Of a stretch of DNA of 64,000 nt, positions 10,911 through 22,176 are shown one piece after another. Numbering within the stretch: the first letter of the stretch is position 1; the number at the start of each line of letters is the position of its first letter. The notes under the pieces were generated by a model, which was given only the letters and a program-made list of their open reading frames with translations, did not search any database and was not told where the DNA came from. A program made the position numbers and the translations under genes. The stretch is from contig CM060900.1 in assembly GCA_030762935.1 (NCBI GenBank), positions 396,879,132 to 396,943,131 of the forward strand. Reading direction: 5' to 3'. Origin of the DNA: Hymenopus coronatus (Eukaryota; Arthropoda; Insecta; Mantodea; Hymenopodidae).

Positions 10911-13250
10911 CGGTGGAATGGTAAAAACTGATAGTAGAAGACTTCTAAAACTTTATCATATCATTATGTGTTTTTGTTGGGTGTATTCCCTTCATTACGA
11001 AGTAATTACATGCCATCATAATTTTCGACATGTGTCGTGTTTTGCTTATTTACACGTTAACAGCGCAAGAAACGGTCTATTAACTAATCTCTATGTTAGT
11101 GCGTAAATGTTCCAGGAAAGATGGTTGCATTTGAAGACATAACCCTTTCGAAAATGGCGAGCCATGCCGAGAAAATTTAAAATGACCTAGTTTTTACTAA
11201 AATCTTCATCAGAACAGAGTCTCCGAATGTTATTTCCGGTCTACTTTATTCAGCGTACTCTAAAATATGGAGGGGTTTTGGATGGAAAACACTACCTCTC
11301 TTTACTTTGAAAAACGTACCTTCATGCAAAGGTATACGTTCTCACAGTCCTGTAAAAAACTGAAATGTTCAGATATGAAGTTGAAACAAGTCTCACAAAG
11401 TCACCTTCAAATATTTCACTCTATTTTTATCAGTGAAGCTTTAAATTAGTGCAGAATTTTAGGGTGGTAGCTAGATATAAGTATGATTACTTATTCAATG
11501 TAGGTAAATTCGAGTACGTGACTTTATCCACGTCACTTCAGTAGGTTCCTAATGCTGCTTCACTAATGTGATCTAGTTTAATTCTCCTGTCACTACTGTT
11601 TTCCTTGCGACATAACGCCATAATGAAATATGCGCGAGCTTCTCACTCGCCGAAAGCCTAACACTCGAAACTCTAGCAGTAGCAGCATGTCACAAACATC
11701 GTCGCAACCTTTCTCGGAGAACTCGATGAATAATCAGCTCTTTATATCTCATTAAGGACAATCACTCACTATTTTCCTGAACTCCTGACGGCCCCACACA
11801 TGAGCACGCTCGCTTTTCTATAACAATATAAATAAATCATTGTATAGCGCTAAAACTCACGAACTACTAATTCTATTATCAGCCCCACACCCATTTACGT
11901 ACGGCAGAAGTTGGTGTGCACTATGGCGCGAATTTGTTTGTAATAAAAAGCTTTAAGTTGACAGGTAAAAAGCCACTAAAACTCGAGAAAATGGTTTTTT
12001 AAAATACACTAAAAATTCAACAAATAGGTGTTTAAAAAGGCACCAAAATTCTATAAATTACGGAAAAAGCACGAATAATTAAACAAAGAGGTACGAAGAG
12101 GAATAAAATAATTATGTAACAGTTCAATTTCAGGTAAGCGTAGGTTCATGGGGAATGTCATTTTGATATCGGACTGGACTGGAAATCAGATTGTCTAAAT
12201 TTCTGCATGAAATATCCGGGGTCACACAATTCGGAGAAAAATTTCACACCGTCTACGTCAGGTGTCTCAGGATCAGAAAAGAAAGGCTGGTATCCCGATT
12301 TGTGCCCTGTCTTTTTCTGATGCTTGTCTGTTTTTGTTGCTGCAGGTGATACCCGCGATATCTAAAACAGCGGCGCCATTGTAGCGATTCGCTTAATTGA
12401 GAATCTGCCCTAACAACGAATGTATAGTAATCGTTGATTTCGGCACGTTTATTAAAGGTAAAATAAAATAGTACAATAATAAAATAATATAAAAACAAAG
12501 ATTTTAACTTGCATGCTTTATATACGTGTGGCGAAAAATTATTCTTCCATTTGTAGAATCAGTGGTAATTTATTGATGTATACTGTACTGTGGAGTGTAT
12601 AGTATTAAACAATCCGAATTATAACAATTATAAAATTTTCCAACCATAAGCGCAACCAAATCTAGTGCTGTCATAGTTAAATAGTTTTGTGTATCATAAA
12701 TATACATGTGCATGGAGAATAGTGTATGAATATTGATACTAGTATTATATTTGGTAAGACCAGGAACGAAGGGGACACCTCGCACCTCGGCTCAACACGG
12801 ATTTCTTGTGTTTACCACACCCAGGAGGAATTGATGAGTTGAAAGAAACACAGAGACGTGCAGAGGTCCCTGACGTTTCCAAACTTATGGACCGAGTCAC
12901 ACCGACGGGCTGCCTAGAGATAGCTTAACTCTGGCAGGAACGGGAAGAAATCGACAACCCGATGTGACTCTGAGAAAACTGCAATCTGGCAGTGTTGAGA
13001 AGAAGTTCAAATGAACAAATAACCCTTCCATTTGTTCAAACCGACCAACCCATTTAAGTTTTTTCTTGTTTATTTTATTCATTACTTTAAAGCATATAAA
13101 CATTAATATATTTAAATTTCTTAAACAAACCAACTATTTCGTTGTATTTAATCCTTAATTAAATGAAATTTTGCACAGCCCTAATCCTACTTGAATCATG
13201 AAAGGGAAAGCGAAATGGCAGGAAATAGAGAAAGAAAATGCATGGTATAA
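10911..13250. other. Unannotated sequence with one weak tandem motif
   Basis: At 11955-12085 four diverged copies of an A-rich motif ('aaaaagccactaaaactc', 'aaaatacactaaaaattc', 'aaaaaggcaccaaaattc', 'aaaaagcacgaataatt') lie about 28-35 bp apart and may be an old tandem repeat. The rest shows no gene, RNA or named repeat. Frames at 12253-12498, 12570-12785 and 12897-13133 (all minus) carry no recognisable domain. Confidence 0.4.
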
Positions 13251-13360
13251 GGGAGGGATGGATGGGATGGGATGGGATGGGATTGGATTGGATTGGATTG
13301 GATTGGATTGGATTGGATTGGATTGGATTGGATTGGATTGGATTGGATGGATGGATGGAG
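13251..13360. repeat. Pentanucleotide microsatellite (GGATT)n with GGGAT and GGAT flanks
   Basis: About 13 perfect 'ggatt' units are bordered by 'gggat' units on the left and 'ggat' units on the right, a pattern of stepwise slippage. It differs from the insect telomere repeat TTAGG. It opens frames such as a minus-strand Gln-Ser-Asn-Pro-Ile repeat, which are artefacts. Confidence 0.97.
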
Positions 13361-14195
13361 GATCTTGTAAACCAGGGAAAACCATGGGGAAAAAAACATG
13401 ATCAGAATGTAATCGACGCAGGATCTGTCAAGTATCAGCCGTACACGCTACCAAAGAGGTATCTCGCTCGGTATATCTGGAAATGTGGGAATGAAACGCG
13501 TTTGTTACTTCAAAAATAGCATTGTTTTAAAAGACCTTGAACCTATAATTTATAATCATAGTTTAATTTACCTCTCTTAAAGCTTGAATCAACTGGGGCT
13601 CTCGAAACATTTCTTATAACCTCATTTAGAGGCTCATAAAGTTCACATTTTGTGTAATAAAGATTTCTTCATTAAAACAAATTAATGAGCTCAGCAAAAG
13701 TAATTTAAGGAATAAACATGTATAATTCTATATTAGTTTATCTTTATAGCCTCAGCTGCTTTAAAATTGGTGAAATTAGGATTAAGTCTAAAATAACCAC
13801 GAAACTGTAAAAGAGAGACAAAATACTGTTCTTAATAATTGTATACCTTAATGTTGTTTACTTTGCAGTGTTTTGAGTTTCCTCTTTGAAGCAACAAATT
13901 CTGAATATTTTAAGATTATCTTGAACATGGTATTCAATGCCTTTTTCTTAGGTTTCTTTGCTGTGATGGAAATTTATGCGAAAGCTCGTTTTCATACTAG
14001 TGTTTTATAATCACAGACACTAGCAAATATAAGAGCTTGAATTTAGTACTAACTTATTCTATCTGTGAAGTTATTCTGTTATTTAAAAAAAAAGCTAATA
14101 GATATGATTCATAATCATTTACAAAATATGTTATTTTTCTTAAGTCATCTGTAATCATGTTCAAAAAATCTGATGTAATCCATTCATATGACTTT
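13361..14195. other. Unannotated AT-rich sequence
   Basis: I see no repeat shared with the rest of the window and no coding signal up to the start of family E. Confidence 0.4.
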
Positions 14196-15051
14196 CTCTA
14201 TCTGTTCCACAAACAAACCTTCCTTACAAATGATTATTCTTTTACCTACGTCATGCTAATCAAGACAAACATTGCCTGAATTGGTTTTATTACTTGCTTC
14301 TTTGTAAGTAGCAGGAAAATAAGGGAGTACATTAGGCTAAAGCAATAATCAGATCTTTCAAAAGCCAGTCGCTATATAAAACGATTGAAATTTGGGTCTC
14401 TCTGCTTGCTAGGAGTAATCAAAAGAGAGGTAAAGAAAAATATCTCCCGTTTGAAAAAAATAAGATAGTTTAACAGATAACAAAAACATTACAAAAACGG
14501 TCAACCATATAAGAAAAACTTATATTAAATAAATGATATGTTTTAGCGAAATCTACTTTTTTCTGTGTACTAAATTTTTGTCATCTCTTATAATTTAACC
14601 GTTATGGAAAATTCTGCAAAACTCGTCTAGAATAAAGGAATCTTCAGAGGCTATTCCCGTAAAATTCAAAATACTATTGCATTGTTATGTAAATATCTTT
14701 AATATATGACATTTTAATCAAATCGTTAGAGCCATTTTTGATAAAAACAAAATGTTAAGTTTTTTTCCACGTGAAGGGTAGCTTGTGGTGGGAGATGGTT
14801 TTTGAAAATCTTCGTTTCGTATCCTTGGAAGTTGCTAAACTTAAACAACAAGTTGAGTTGTTAACGGTCCTTTCGTTTTTGCGCTATGCTGCCCACAGAC
14901 ATACACACACACGCGGACATGTATCTAAAGTTGTATTTTGGATTCAAAGAGTCTCAAACATATTTCCGGTGAAATATCGATATAGAATTTTAGATAGAAT
15001 ACAAAACCTTTTCTATCTAGTATGTACACTGTGCATACGGCTATAGAAAGT
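14196..15051 (+). mobile_element. Family E element, copy 1, near full length (~856 bp)
   Basis: This is the most complete solo copy of a non-coding family present about nine times in the window. It starts 'actttctctatctgttc' and ends with sequence whose reverse complement is 'actttctatagccgtatg', so the ends form a short imperfect inverted repeat (ACTTTCTCTA). Landmarks in order are 'catgctaatcaagacaaac', 'ccgtttgaaaaaa', 'taaatatctttaatatatgac', a CA-rich stretch near 14897, and 'ttccggtgaaatatcgatat'. There is no long open frame, tRNA-like head or A tail, so a non-autonomous DNA transposon fits best. The superfamily is unknown. Confidence 0.75.
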
Positions 15052-15654
15052 AAAAATGATATATTCCAAAGCAACTGAACATATGTTTATTTAAATGATG
15101 AGGTTTCCATAAGTGCAAATATTAGCGCACTAATATGTTATAAGTTTCGAATTTGTTCGCATAAGACGTCATGCTTCCTGAAGTATTTTTAAGGTTTTCG
15201 TAACTCCTCATAACAGATAATGTCGGAGAGGTGTTCTAATCAAAGGCCTGGAATTTTTCCGTACCAAATTTATTTTCGTGATTACAATTTCATGCATCTA
15301 TTTACACCATCCTCAGTCTCGTATGTAATAAGAACAAACGTTAAAACACTATTAAAGATCCAAATAAAAAGTGAGTAGATTTCTTACAACGGCCTCTCAA
15401 ACACAGCGTCTTGAAGCTACTAATTGGTTTCAAGTTTATCATGCATCGCCTATAACTTTCCAGCTTTGCAAATACATGGAATGGAACGTGCGAATTGCCG
15501 CTCTAACGAATATGGGACCAAATAAGAAGAACCATCCCCAGAAACACCTTATACAGACAACTTTCTCCCTTCGAGACTCAAACTTGAGCATATAGGAAGT
15601 AATATAGAATTCCAATGGCTATAGAGATGGACAAATTGAAATTGAAATATAGAT
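15052..15654. other. Unannotated sequence between family E and SINE F
   Basis: The frame at 15371-15595 has no recognisable motif. No repeat or RNA is apparent. Confidence 0.35.
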
Positions 15655-16150
15655 TTTATTTATGGCCACTGTTTAACGGCTGTGGTTCTCAGCGTCCCTA
15701 TCAGCCCGTGCTACCCTATCAATTACGCACGAATTGTTGCCCACCAAGAGCAGATAAAACAACAAATTTATATATAAATATTAATAATTAGATAATAAAT
15801 AAATAAGCGACTGCTGAGATGCATATTTTCTAAACTAATCGCAACAGCTTAATAACAATAGATGAATTGGCGTGCAACAATGAGCAGTCTAGTACTTGGG
15901 GCTGGATTTTCGTACGCCAGCCTGTTTATTGAACTTGTTAAGTCTACTTAATTTTTCTCAGAGGCCTCTATCAGGTTTGAGGTTCTTTTACACGCCGTAA
16001 ATCTACGACACGGGACCAGAATCTTTACTTTCCTTCCGAAGGATGCCATGCTAGGATTTTTATGTCCAAGAAAAATCCATTGAGCTCCGGAGGGTTTGAA
16101 CCTGCGACCTTGAGAACCAATGGTTAGCATTTTACCCGTAGACCATGGAG
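15655..16150 (-). mobile_element. tRNA-derived SINE, family F, copy interrupted by ~240 bp
   Basis: The right part (15946-16150) read on the minus strand has the B box 'ggttcaaaccctcc' and then 'gtgtcgtagatttacggcg', 'gaggcctctgagaaaaatta'. The left part (15665-15706) supplies the 3' end 'gggacgctgagaaccacagc' and 'gttaaacagtggccataaat'. In the 29226 copy these two parts are contiguous. Here about 240 bp (roughly 15707-15945) of AT-rich sequence separates them, so something inserted into this SINE after it landed. Confidence 0.78.
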
Positions 16151-16947
16151 GACGACGGACAATGGACAAAATTAATATTGGTGAGATGAGGCGTTTTGAT
16201 CTCGAGTGTAAACGTTGATGACTAAGAGTTACTTGAAATATCAGAAACATTAATATTTGATATAATTCCCTCATGCGATGGCTATTTTTGGTCATATTTT
16301 GAGTAAGGGGCGTCAATTGATACCGTTTTTATTATCCACTGAGTCGATACTATTTGAAAAATTGAATGACTGGCAGATTATTTTATAAGCAAAGAACCTT
16401 TCTGTGTTAGTAATTATTGTTTTTATGTTCACTTGTATATTTGTTTTGCATAAACGTGCCCAAAGTGTTGCACATTGATATGATTAAATCAACTGACCGA
16501 CACACATGCCAGCCAGCCCACTGGCAACATCCTCATTCTGCTGAATGGTTGTAAGTTTGAACCTTCGAACAACGTTCGCCGCTGCTAACCTGTTATACTA
16601 AACGGTTTAATTTGTTAAGTACAATTCACTTCCGAAGTTAAGAGATTTTCACCAGAATTTTGAGAACTTGAAGGTTGTTTTCGCGGCAGCAAACTCGCGA
16701 CAGTGTTTAATTGCTTCTACCAATTGCTTATGAAACTATTTGAGAGCAGCTGTAACTGAGTTACCCAAATTTTATTACCTAAGAAATGAGCTGAGGCTGA
16801 GAAATTACTTTTTCCACATTCAACTACTTCATGTTTCATTCTTGTATTGTTTTTATGCTAACTCAGGAATGAGTATTTCTGTAGTCAATTTGTGCATAAA
16901 ACAGGATATAATATAAACAAGAAAATTTGATGTTTTCTATTCACGTG
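16151..16947. other. Unannotated sequence
   Basis: Nothing recognisable up to the next family E copy. Confidence 0.35.
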
Positions 16948-17477
16948 ATTTTCTCTATCTATTCTGTAACAAATTGCTTTTACAAATGTTTATTCTTCTA
17001 TCTACTTACCGCTACTCAAAATAGTTGTCTTATTACTTATTTTCTTTCTGCTTATAGGCAACTAACGGAACACGCTGCTTTAAGAGATATCCTAATTTTT
17101 TAAACGCTGGTTGCTATGGAATTGAAATCCGGCTATCTTTGAATGGCCAGGAGTAAAAGAAAAGAAAAATGAATGACAAATTCCGGTTTGGGAAAAGGTT
17201 AAGTATTTTAAGATTGAAACCAATAACAAAGAATACGTCGAACAAGGTCAACTCCACAAAAAATGTATACGAATAAATTGTGTGTTTTAGCGAGATGTAA
17301 AGAACCTCCGCAGTGAACTCGAAGGGTTGTAATTGTGGTTATGTTGATAACGGAGCTATGGAGGGGGAGCACTACTTTGAGCAGGTTCGTCCTCCCTTAT
17401 CCTACTTGAATAATACTGTTGAGAACTGTGAGCTTGAAGTCAATACTGTGTGCTTGTGCTTGTGAAACGTGGTCAAA

Positions 17478-17855
17478 ATGTTAACATTTGAAGAGAGAAC
17501 GTTTTCAGTTTACGTATTCTTTGATGGTGATACGATTTCAGAAAATGTAAAACGTACATTTCTTGAACGTTTTGCACATTCGGTATGTACTCGTCGCGAT
17601 ACGTGATGGATTTAATTACTAAATTCCGTGAAATCATGTGTGTTTATGCTACGAAAAGCGGTACGCCTAAACGCTTAAACGAGACTAAGTTGTGCGAAAT
17701 TCCAGATGCAATTTAAGAAGCCCCATTATATGGATGCGAAAATCAGCACAGAAAATAACTGTTTCTGTGCAGAGAGCACATAGAGCTGTAAGGAAATGAA
17801 ATTGCGTTCTTATAAATGTAAAGTACCCCGAGAACAAAACGAACTAAAGAAAGAA
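17478..17855 (+). pseudogene. Transposon-derived helix-turn-helix protein relic (DUF4817-like)
   Basis: The product would be the DNA-binding N-terminal part of a transposon protein family frequent in insects. From an ATG at 17478 the frame reads 'MLTFEERTFSVYVFFDG', the usual start of such proteins ('MxTFEExxFxVxxYF'). After a frameshift 'LITKFREIMCVYATKSG' and 'PKRLNETKLCEIPDA' match the 'LxxKFRETGSVxxKxRSGRPKxLTExKxxxI' linker. After another shift 'VSVQRAHRAVRK' and 'KLRSYKCKVPRE' match the 'SxxxAxRxVRKLxLRPYKxxVVQE' block. Several indels and stops break it, and the catalytic DDE domain expected downstream is absent. It lies inside the insertion that splits family E copy 2. Family assignment is from remembered motif pattern; a profile search would settle it. 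Confidence 0.65.
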
Positions 17856-18433
17856 ATCACAAATTACACACACACGCACACGAACATGCACACGCACAGT
17901 GTCAGAAACAAGAATAAAAGAGCCAAACTGTACCTAATGGGTTTAGAAAGTTATTTCTAACATCTTCTGTCATAGTGGTAAACAATTATTCTCAATTTCA
18001 GTTCAGTTCATCTTCATTCCCGTCAATAATTAGAGGGATTTGTTGCCAACTAAAAGGTCGTGAGTGAACGTGCTGGGGCATTCACCTCACTATGGAGGTA
18101 CATTTGAGATACCCGTCATATATTTTGTGTAGTCAGCATTACGGTTTACCTGTAATGCAAGAGTTATCAGAATGAAGAGGTTTTCACACGCTATTATCAT
18201 GGAGTTGAAGATACATATTTTATTTCTCATGTAAATATATTTAATATACCTATGTGCGTTATTTTAATCAAAATCGTTAGACCATTTTTGGGAAAACAAA
18301 AATTTTCGAAAATTTTTCCATGTAAAGGTAGTTTGGGGTGCAGATTTTCTAGAAAACCTTCGTAAGAAACTTAATTTAAATATCAAGATTGGTATTTAAC
18401 CGACTATTCATTTTTTGTTTATCCAGCGCACTG

Positions 18434-18434
<1 letters not shown>

Positions 18435-18482
<48 letters not shown>

Positions 18483-18493
18483 ACACACACACA
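18435..18493. repeat. (CA)n microsatellite inside family E
   Basis: A nearly pure CA run of about 59 bp with one interruption near 18481. The same position in other family E copies holds a shorter CA-rich stretch, so the seed was carried by the element and expanded here. Confidence 0.97.
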
Positions 18494-18561
18494 AGGACCT
18501 TCTCCTAAAATAAGTTTCTTCATTCAGGGATCATCAAAATAAGGATTTGCCATGAAAGCTC

Positions 18562-18670
18562 GGTATCGAGGCCTCTGAGCAAAATTAGGCGGTCTTTCAA
18601 GCCCAATACAGAATGGGACGCTGAGAACCGTAGCGGTTAAAGAGCGTCCGCTTGTATTGGATGTGGAGAA
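18562..18670 (+). mobile_element. SINE F 3' fragment
   Basis: The sequence 'gaggcctctgagcaaaatta' through 'gggacgctgagaaccgtag' and 'gttaaagagcgtccg' is the 3' half of family F. The tRNA-like head is missing. It is fused directly to the end of family E copy 2. Confidence 0.8.
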
Positions 18671-18725
18671 CAATCACAAAGTCCTCAAGGACTGATCCCT
18701 CGTGTCAAGTATTATCTGAATAATA

Positions 18726-18781
18726 CTCATACTACTACTAATAATAACAATAACAACAATAATAATAGTAATAATAATACA
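18726..18781. repeat. Imperfect ACT/AAT/AAC trinucleotide run
   Basis: A string of 'act', 'aat' and 'aac' triplets in AT-rich DNA. Confidence 0.85.
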
Positions 18782-19344
18782 GGATATTTTTAGTTTAAGT
18801 GACAATGTTTAGGTATATCTCTATTGGGAAGAGGTGTAAAATAGATCTCCATTACACCACATACTCCGCAGTGTTATTGTTATTGACCTTATTTCTCTTT
18901 CCACAAAACTAAGTCAAATTTCTGGTAATAATTTATGAAAACTGGATCGGTTATAAGAGGGGAAAGTGAAAATTTGTTGATAAAATCTAGGACTTTGTTT
19001 GAAGCTGGCGTTTGGAAGTTTCCTACAAATAGCATATTTGCAAAAGCCATCTGCTTTTTCTAGTTCTGGCTTATGCCTTGTTTCTTTTTCTTTCTTGGTG
19101 TTCACAATGTTCTGGTTTTCTTTAGTTCAATGCAACCTCCAGTCGGAAACACCGGTTCTGTAGTTAACGAACAATGATGTTTACAACGATCGACAGTTGG
19201 ATACTATTTGTTTCTTGACAGAACGTTATACCTTTAGAATGCTGTTTGTTCACCAAACTGACGCCGCTTGCGTAAAGAGCCATGTTCATAGCTTTACCTA
19301 CTGTTTATCATGAATGGGAGTGAACGACAGCATATAGAATTAAA
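18782..19344. other. Unannotated sequence
   Basis: The small minus frame at 18914-19105 has no recognisable motif. No repeat shared with the rest of the window is seen. Confidence 0.35.
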
Positions 19345-19437
19345 CAGTACCGAGCGAGATGGTAGGTGGTAAAGCGTGAGGCATGCATTTAGGGGATCCC
19401 GGGTCTCATTAATTTTTTTTTTTATATATATATATAT
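19345..19437 (+). mobile_element. tRNA-like SINE head (family K-like) followed by T and TA runs
   Basis: The text 'accgagcgagatggtaggtgg' with 'gatcccgggtctcatt' about 30 bp later resembles the head of the family K element at 49735 ('gaccgagcgatgtggcgcc'). It stops at a T run and a (TA)n run (19413-19437), so only the head is present. Confidence 0.4.
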
Positions 19438-19534
19438 AAAACAGTAACGGAATCTGATCAGGACTCCGGTACTGTATCCCTATTTACATTTCCCCCCGTA
19501 GGTTTTACTGATTACTGGTTTACTGGTTTTACTG

Positions 19535-19700
19535 TTTCTTTTACAAACATATACACATTGCACAAACATATAACACCTATGCCCAAGGCGGGACTCGAAC
19601 CCACGATCCCCTGCCCACGAAGCACCAAAGTGAGACGCTTTAGCGAGCGTGGCCATGGGGACCGGCTCGTTCGGGTGCGTTATACCTGGAACAATTAGGG
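19535..19700 (-). mobile_element. tRNA-derived SINE, family A, copy 2
   Basis: On the minus strand it reads 'ccatggccacgctcgctaaa', then 'gggttcgagtcccgcc' (perfect B box) and 'ttgggcataggtgttatatg'. It matches the copy at 8586-8745 nearly throughout the head and early body. Confidence 0.82.
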
Positions 19701-19970
19701 ACACCGTCCATTCTTTCGGATCTAATCGCTCTTCGGGTGTTCCCCTCATCCATCCCCCAGGGATCACTTTAGCAGCAAAATGGCCACTCCGGTCTGCTAA
19801 TGAAGTTTTGCCACATGTTCGAGATATCCTCCGTGATGTGTATTCCTGCACGTAAAACCTTCTTTAGTTTTACATTTCATATAAATAAAAAATGTTGACC
19901 TTTGATAAGCATACTTCTTATAAATCCACAGATGATCGCGCATGTTTAATGTACTACATAGTAGCAGGTG

Positions 19971-20530
19971 TTCCAACTCCCCCGTATCTGACGTGTGCCG
20001 ATATCCCCCTGTGTTAAAAGAGTGGCGCTACTCAACAGGGTATTACTAGTTTAAAAAGAAAACCTCCAGTGAAGAACTGGCGAGACCGACCTTCACTTTT
20101 TTTGGAGGAGGTAGTGTTCAACGCCCACTTTCACTACAGCCGGCACCGTAGGTGATGACACTGATGAGATATGGAATGAAGATGAAGCATAGCCGGAATG
20201 CGATGGCGGAGGAAACCGGAGAATGCAAAGAAAACCCGCCCCAGCGCCGATTTTGTTCAACACAAATCCTACATGCAGTGGCCTGGGATTAAACCCGGGC
20301 CGCCCTTGTGAGAGGCGAGTGGTCTAAACACTCGGCCATTGTACGGCCGACCTTCGCTTTACCCGTCTTCCTTATCAGTGGAGACGGCGAGTGGGTCGCG
20401 CTCATTGTAAGGGGCGAAACGGTGGTTGCCGTCACCTGCAAGCTTTTAACTTGAAATAGCTCCGTTGAGTTCGGCAGCACGGAGGGATATCTGCACACGC
20501 CATATCCGGGGTAGTTGGACCACCAGGTGT
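19971..20530. mobile_element. MITE-like element with ~51-bp terminal inverted repeats, carrying a nested SINE
   Basis: The left end (from about 19975, 'caggtgttccaactccccc' onward to 'gatatccccctgtgtt') matches the reverse complement of the right end (about 20478-20527, 'ccggggtagttggaccacc' and neighbours) at roughly 41 of 51 positions by eye. The similarity continues faintly inward ('actcaac'). Without the SINE B nested at 20099-20346 the element is about 300 bp, typical of a MITE. No transposase fragment is inside, and the target duplication is unclear. Confidence 0.65.
20099..20346 (-). mobile_element. SINE family B copy nested in the MITE, with target-site duplication
   Basis: The direct repeat 'ccgaccttcacttt' at about 20086-20099 and 'ccgaccttcgcttt' at 20347-20360 flanks the element. 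Between them a minus-strand family B copy runs from the tRNA-like head (right) to the A tail (T run at left). The B box is altered ('gggtttaatccc'), so this copy is probably transcriptionally dead. The nesting shows it landed after the MITE. Confidence 0.85.
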
Positions 20531-20560
20531 GGTATAGGATGCTTGATTTTTCTTGTATCG

Positions 20561-20800
20561 TTTTTTTTTTTGGTAGTGTTTAACGCCCGCTTTTACTGCT
20601 CTGGCACCGCAGGCGATGACACTGATGATACATAAAGATGGAGCTCCGTTGGGATGTGATGGCGGTGGAAACCGGAGAACCTGGAGAAAAGCCGCCCCTG
20701 CGCCGCTTCGTCCACCACAAATCTCTCATGTGGTCCCTTGGGATCGAACCCGGGCCGTCTAGGTGAGAGGCGAGTGGTCTGACCACTCGACCACGGCGCT
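20561..20800 (-). mobile_element. tRNA-derived SINE, family B, full-length copy
   Basis: The minus-strand head 'gtggtcgagtggtcagacca' and the perfect B box 'gggttcgatccc' are followed by the family body and the A tail (T run 20561-20571). A short direct repeat 'tcttgta' lies on both sides and may be the target duplication. Confidence 0.88.
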
Positions 20801-21768
20801 CCTACTCTTGTAGATTTCGTTGGCTAGTTAATGTGGCATTTGTTCACAACAGTTTATGAGAGATGAGTCCATATAAGATTTACTCTAAGTAGAAACACAC
20901 GTATGCTTCCCTGAATAACCAGCTGATTAACATGGTAGCAAACTGCTAAGTTGTTTCATCGATCGGCCTGAGAAATTTGCAGTTTTGTAAGGATACTCCA
21001 TCTAAAACGGCAGAAACTCCGAATTCCGGTGACCAGTTGTGAGAGTATCAACTTTCTCCTGGCCCATTGCGACTGTCATGTATGTGACAATCATAATTAG
21101 AGCATTTATTTTTTCCAAAAGTTGCCGCAACCAATCATCGCTAGAACTTGTTTCGTGCGAAAGCTGATTCCCTGATTAGATCACTTTCATGTCATCTTAA
21201 ATGCAGTCTTTATTGCCCATACCCTATTGGTAAGGAGAAGTATAATTCATCAAACCTTTATGATATTACATTATAAACTGAGCTAAGGTAAAACTTTATT
21301 GATAGTAACATGATGCCATTACACAAATATGTCAATTCACAAACTAAGAGTTTTGAGAGAACAAATGCGAAGAATATATGCATTCGTGTTTCGAAAACTA
21401 TTATATCGATGACATTCATTGCTGCATACATGCGTTAGGGAACATCTGTGCCGAGGTAAGTTTTTTTTTAGGAAAGGTTCTTTGAAGTCGAAACCGCCTA
21501 TTGTTAAACCTGAGTAAATACCGGCGGTGTACTGCACGTGCGGCTGCTTCTGTAAATTTACAGTGACGTAACTAGCATATAGAAAGATACAAGATAGCCT
21601 TATCGTGTGTGCATTTTTTTCCAGGAATGCATGCCACCTAACAGTTGAGTAATTTCGAACCGGAATTTAATAGCCAGCTATATTCTCACCGTAGCAAACG
21701 ACGAAAAGAAATTATACCATAGAAGTGTTACGAAATACAGTTATTTGTGAGCAGATTGTAATCAGTTT
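20801..21768. other. Unannotated sequence
   Basis: No repeat shared within the window and no motif-bearing frame is visible. Confidence 0.35.
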
Positions 21769-21928
21769 ATGGAAAAACACGGAGTTGCTCCTGGAGAAAA
21801 ATATAGTTTTTGTTACACTTATGACATGAGCGGGCAGCAACGCCACGATGGAGGAGATGATGAAAGCTTTGCTCGAATAAATGAAGAAAACGAAAACCGG
21901 AACAATGGACGAATAATTACTGGTGGAC
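21769..21928 (+). other. Open frame of unknown origin that runs into SINE D
   Basis: From the ATG at 21769 there are about 53 hydrophilic codons rich in Glu, Asp, Gly and Asn before the frame enters SINE D sequence at 21929 and stops at 21991. The composition looks more protein-like than most frames here, but I recognise no domain, and no splice site or promoter was identified. It may be a transposon or gene remnant, or chance. Confidence 0.15.
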
Positions 21929-22176
21929 TTGGCCCGGGGTGCACTCAGCCTCGTGAGGTCTCTAGGAGGCCAATTGAGGAGCTACTTGATTGAGAAGTAG
22001 CGACTCCAGATCGAGAAGACCGCATCAACCAGCCGGGAGGGACTCGAGGTGTTCATCACGACTCCTCCTCCAGCACTGCACCCCATTCATTACGCATTCG
22101 AGCCGAGATGGGGAATGCAGTGGCTGGACGGTAGATCAAGGTTCCATGTGGACTGTTGTGCCATGGAGTAACGTTA
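21929..22176 (+). mobile_element. SINE family D, copy lacking the tRNA-like head
   Basis: It begins at 'cttggcccggggtgcactca', keeps 'ccaattgaggagctacttga' and 'gagaagtagcg', and ends 'tgttgtgccatggagtaacg'. Compared with the intact copy at 33145-33493 about 100 bp of 5' head are absent, as expected from incomplete reverse transcription. It joins a family E remnant on its right. Confidence 0.85.

Larger units (their letters stand above)
16948..18560 (+). mobile_element. Family E element, copy 2, split by an insertion
   Basis: The left part (16948-17317) follows the family from 'gattttctctatctattc' to 'gtgttttagcgagatg'. The right part (18165-18560) resumes at 'cagaatgaagagg', passes 'taaatatatttaatatacc' and 'ccatgtaaaggtagtttgg', and reaches the CA tract and 'catcaaaataaggatttgcc'. 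About 845 bp (17318-18164) lie between them and contain the helix-turn-helix transposon relic listed separately. The terminal bases of the family are replaced at the right by a fragment of SINE F. Confidence 0.72.

Noticed and set aside
13155..13399. Frames with Gln-Ser-Asn-Pro-Ile or Trp-Ile-Gly-Leu-Asp repeats, and the GGATT run as telomeric DNA
   Set aside because: The frames are translations of the pentanucleotide run. GGATT is not the TTAGG arthropod telomere unit and the run is short and interstitial.
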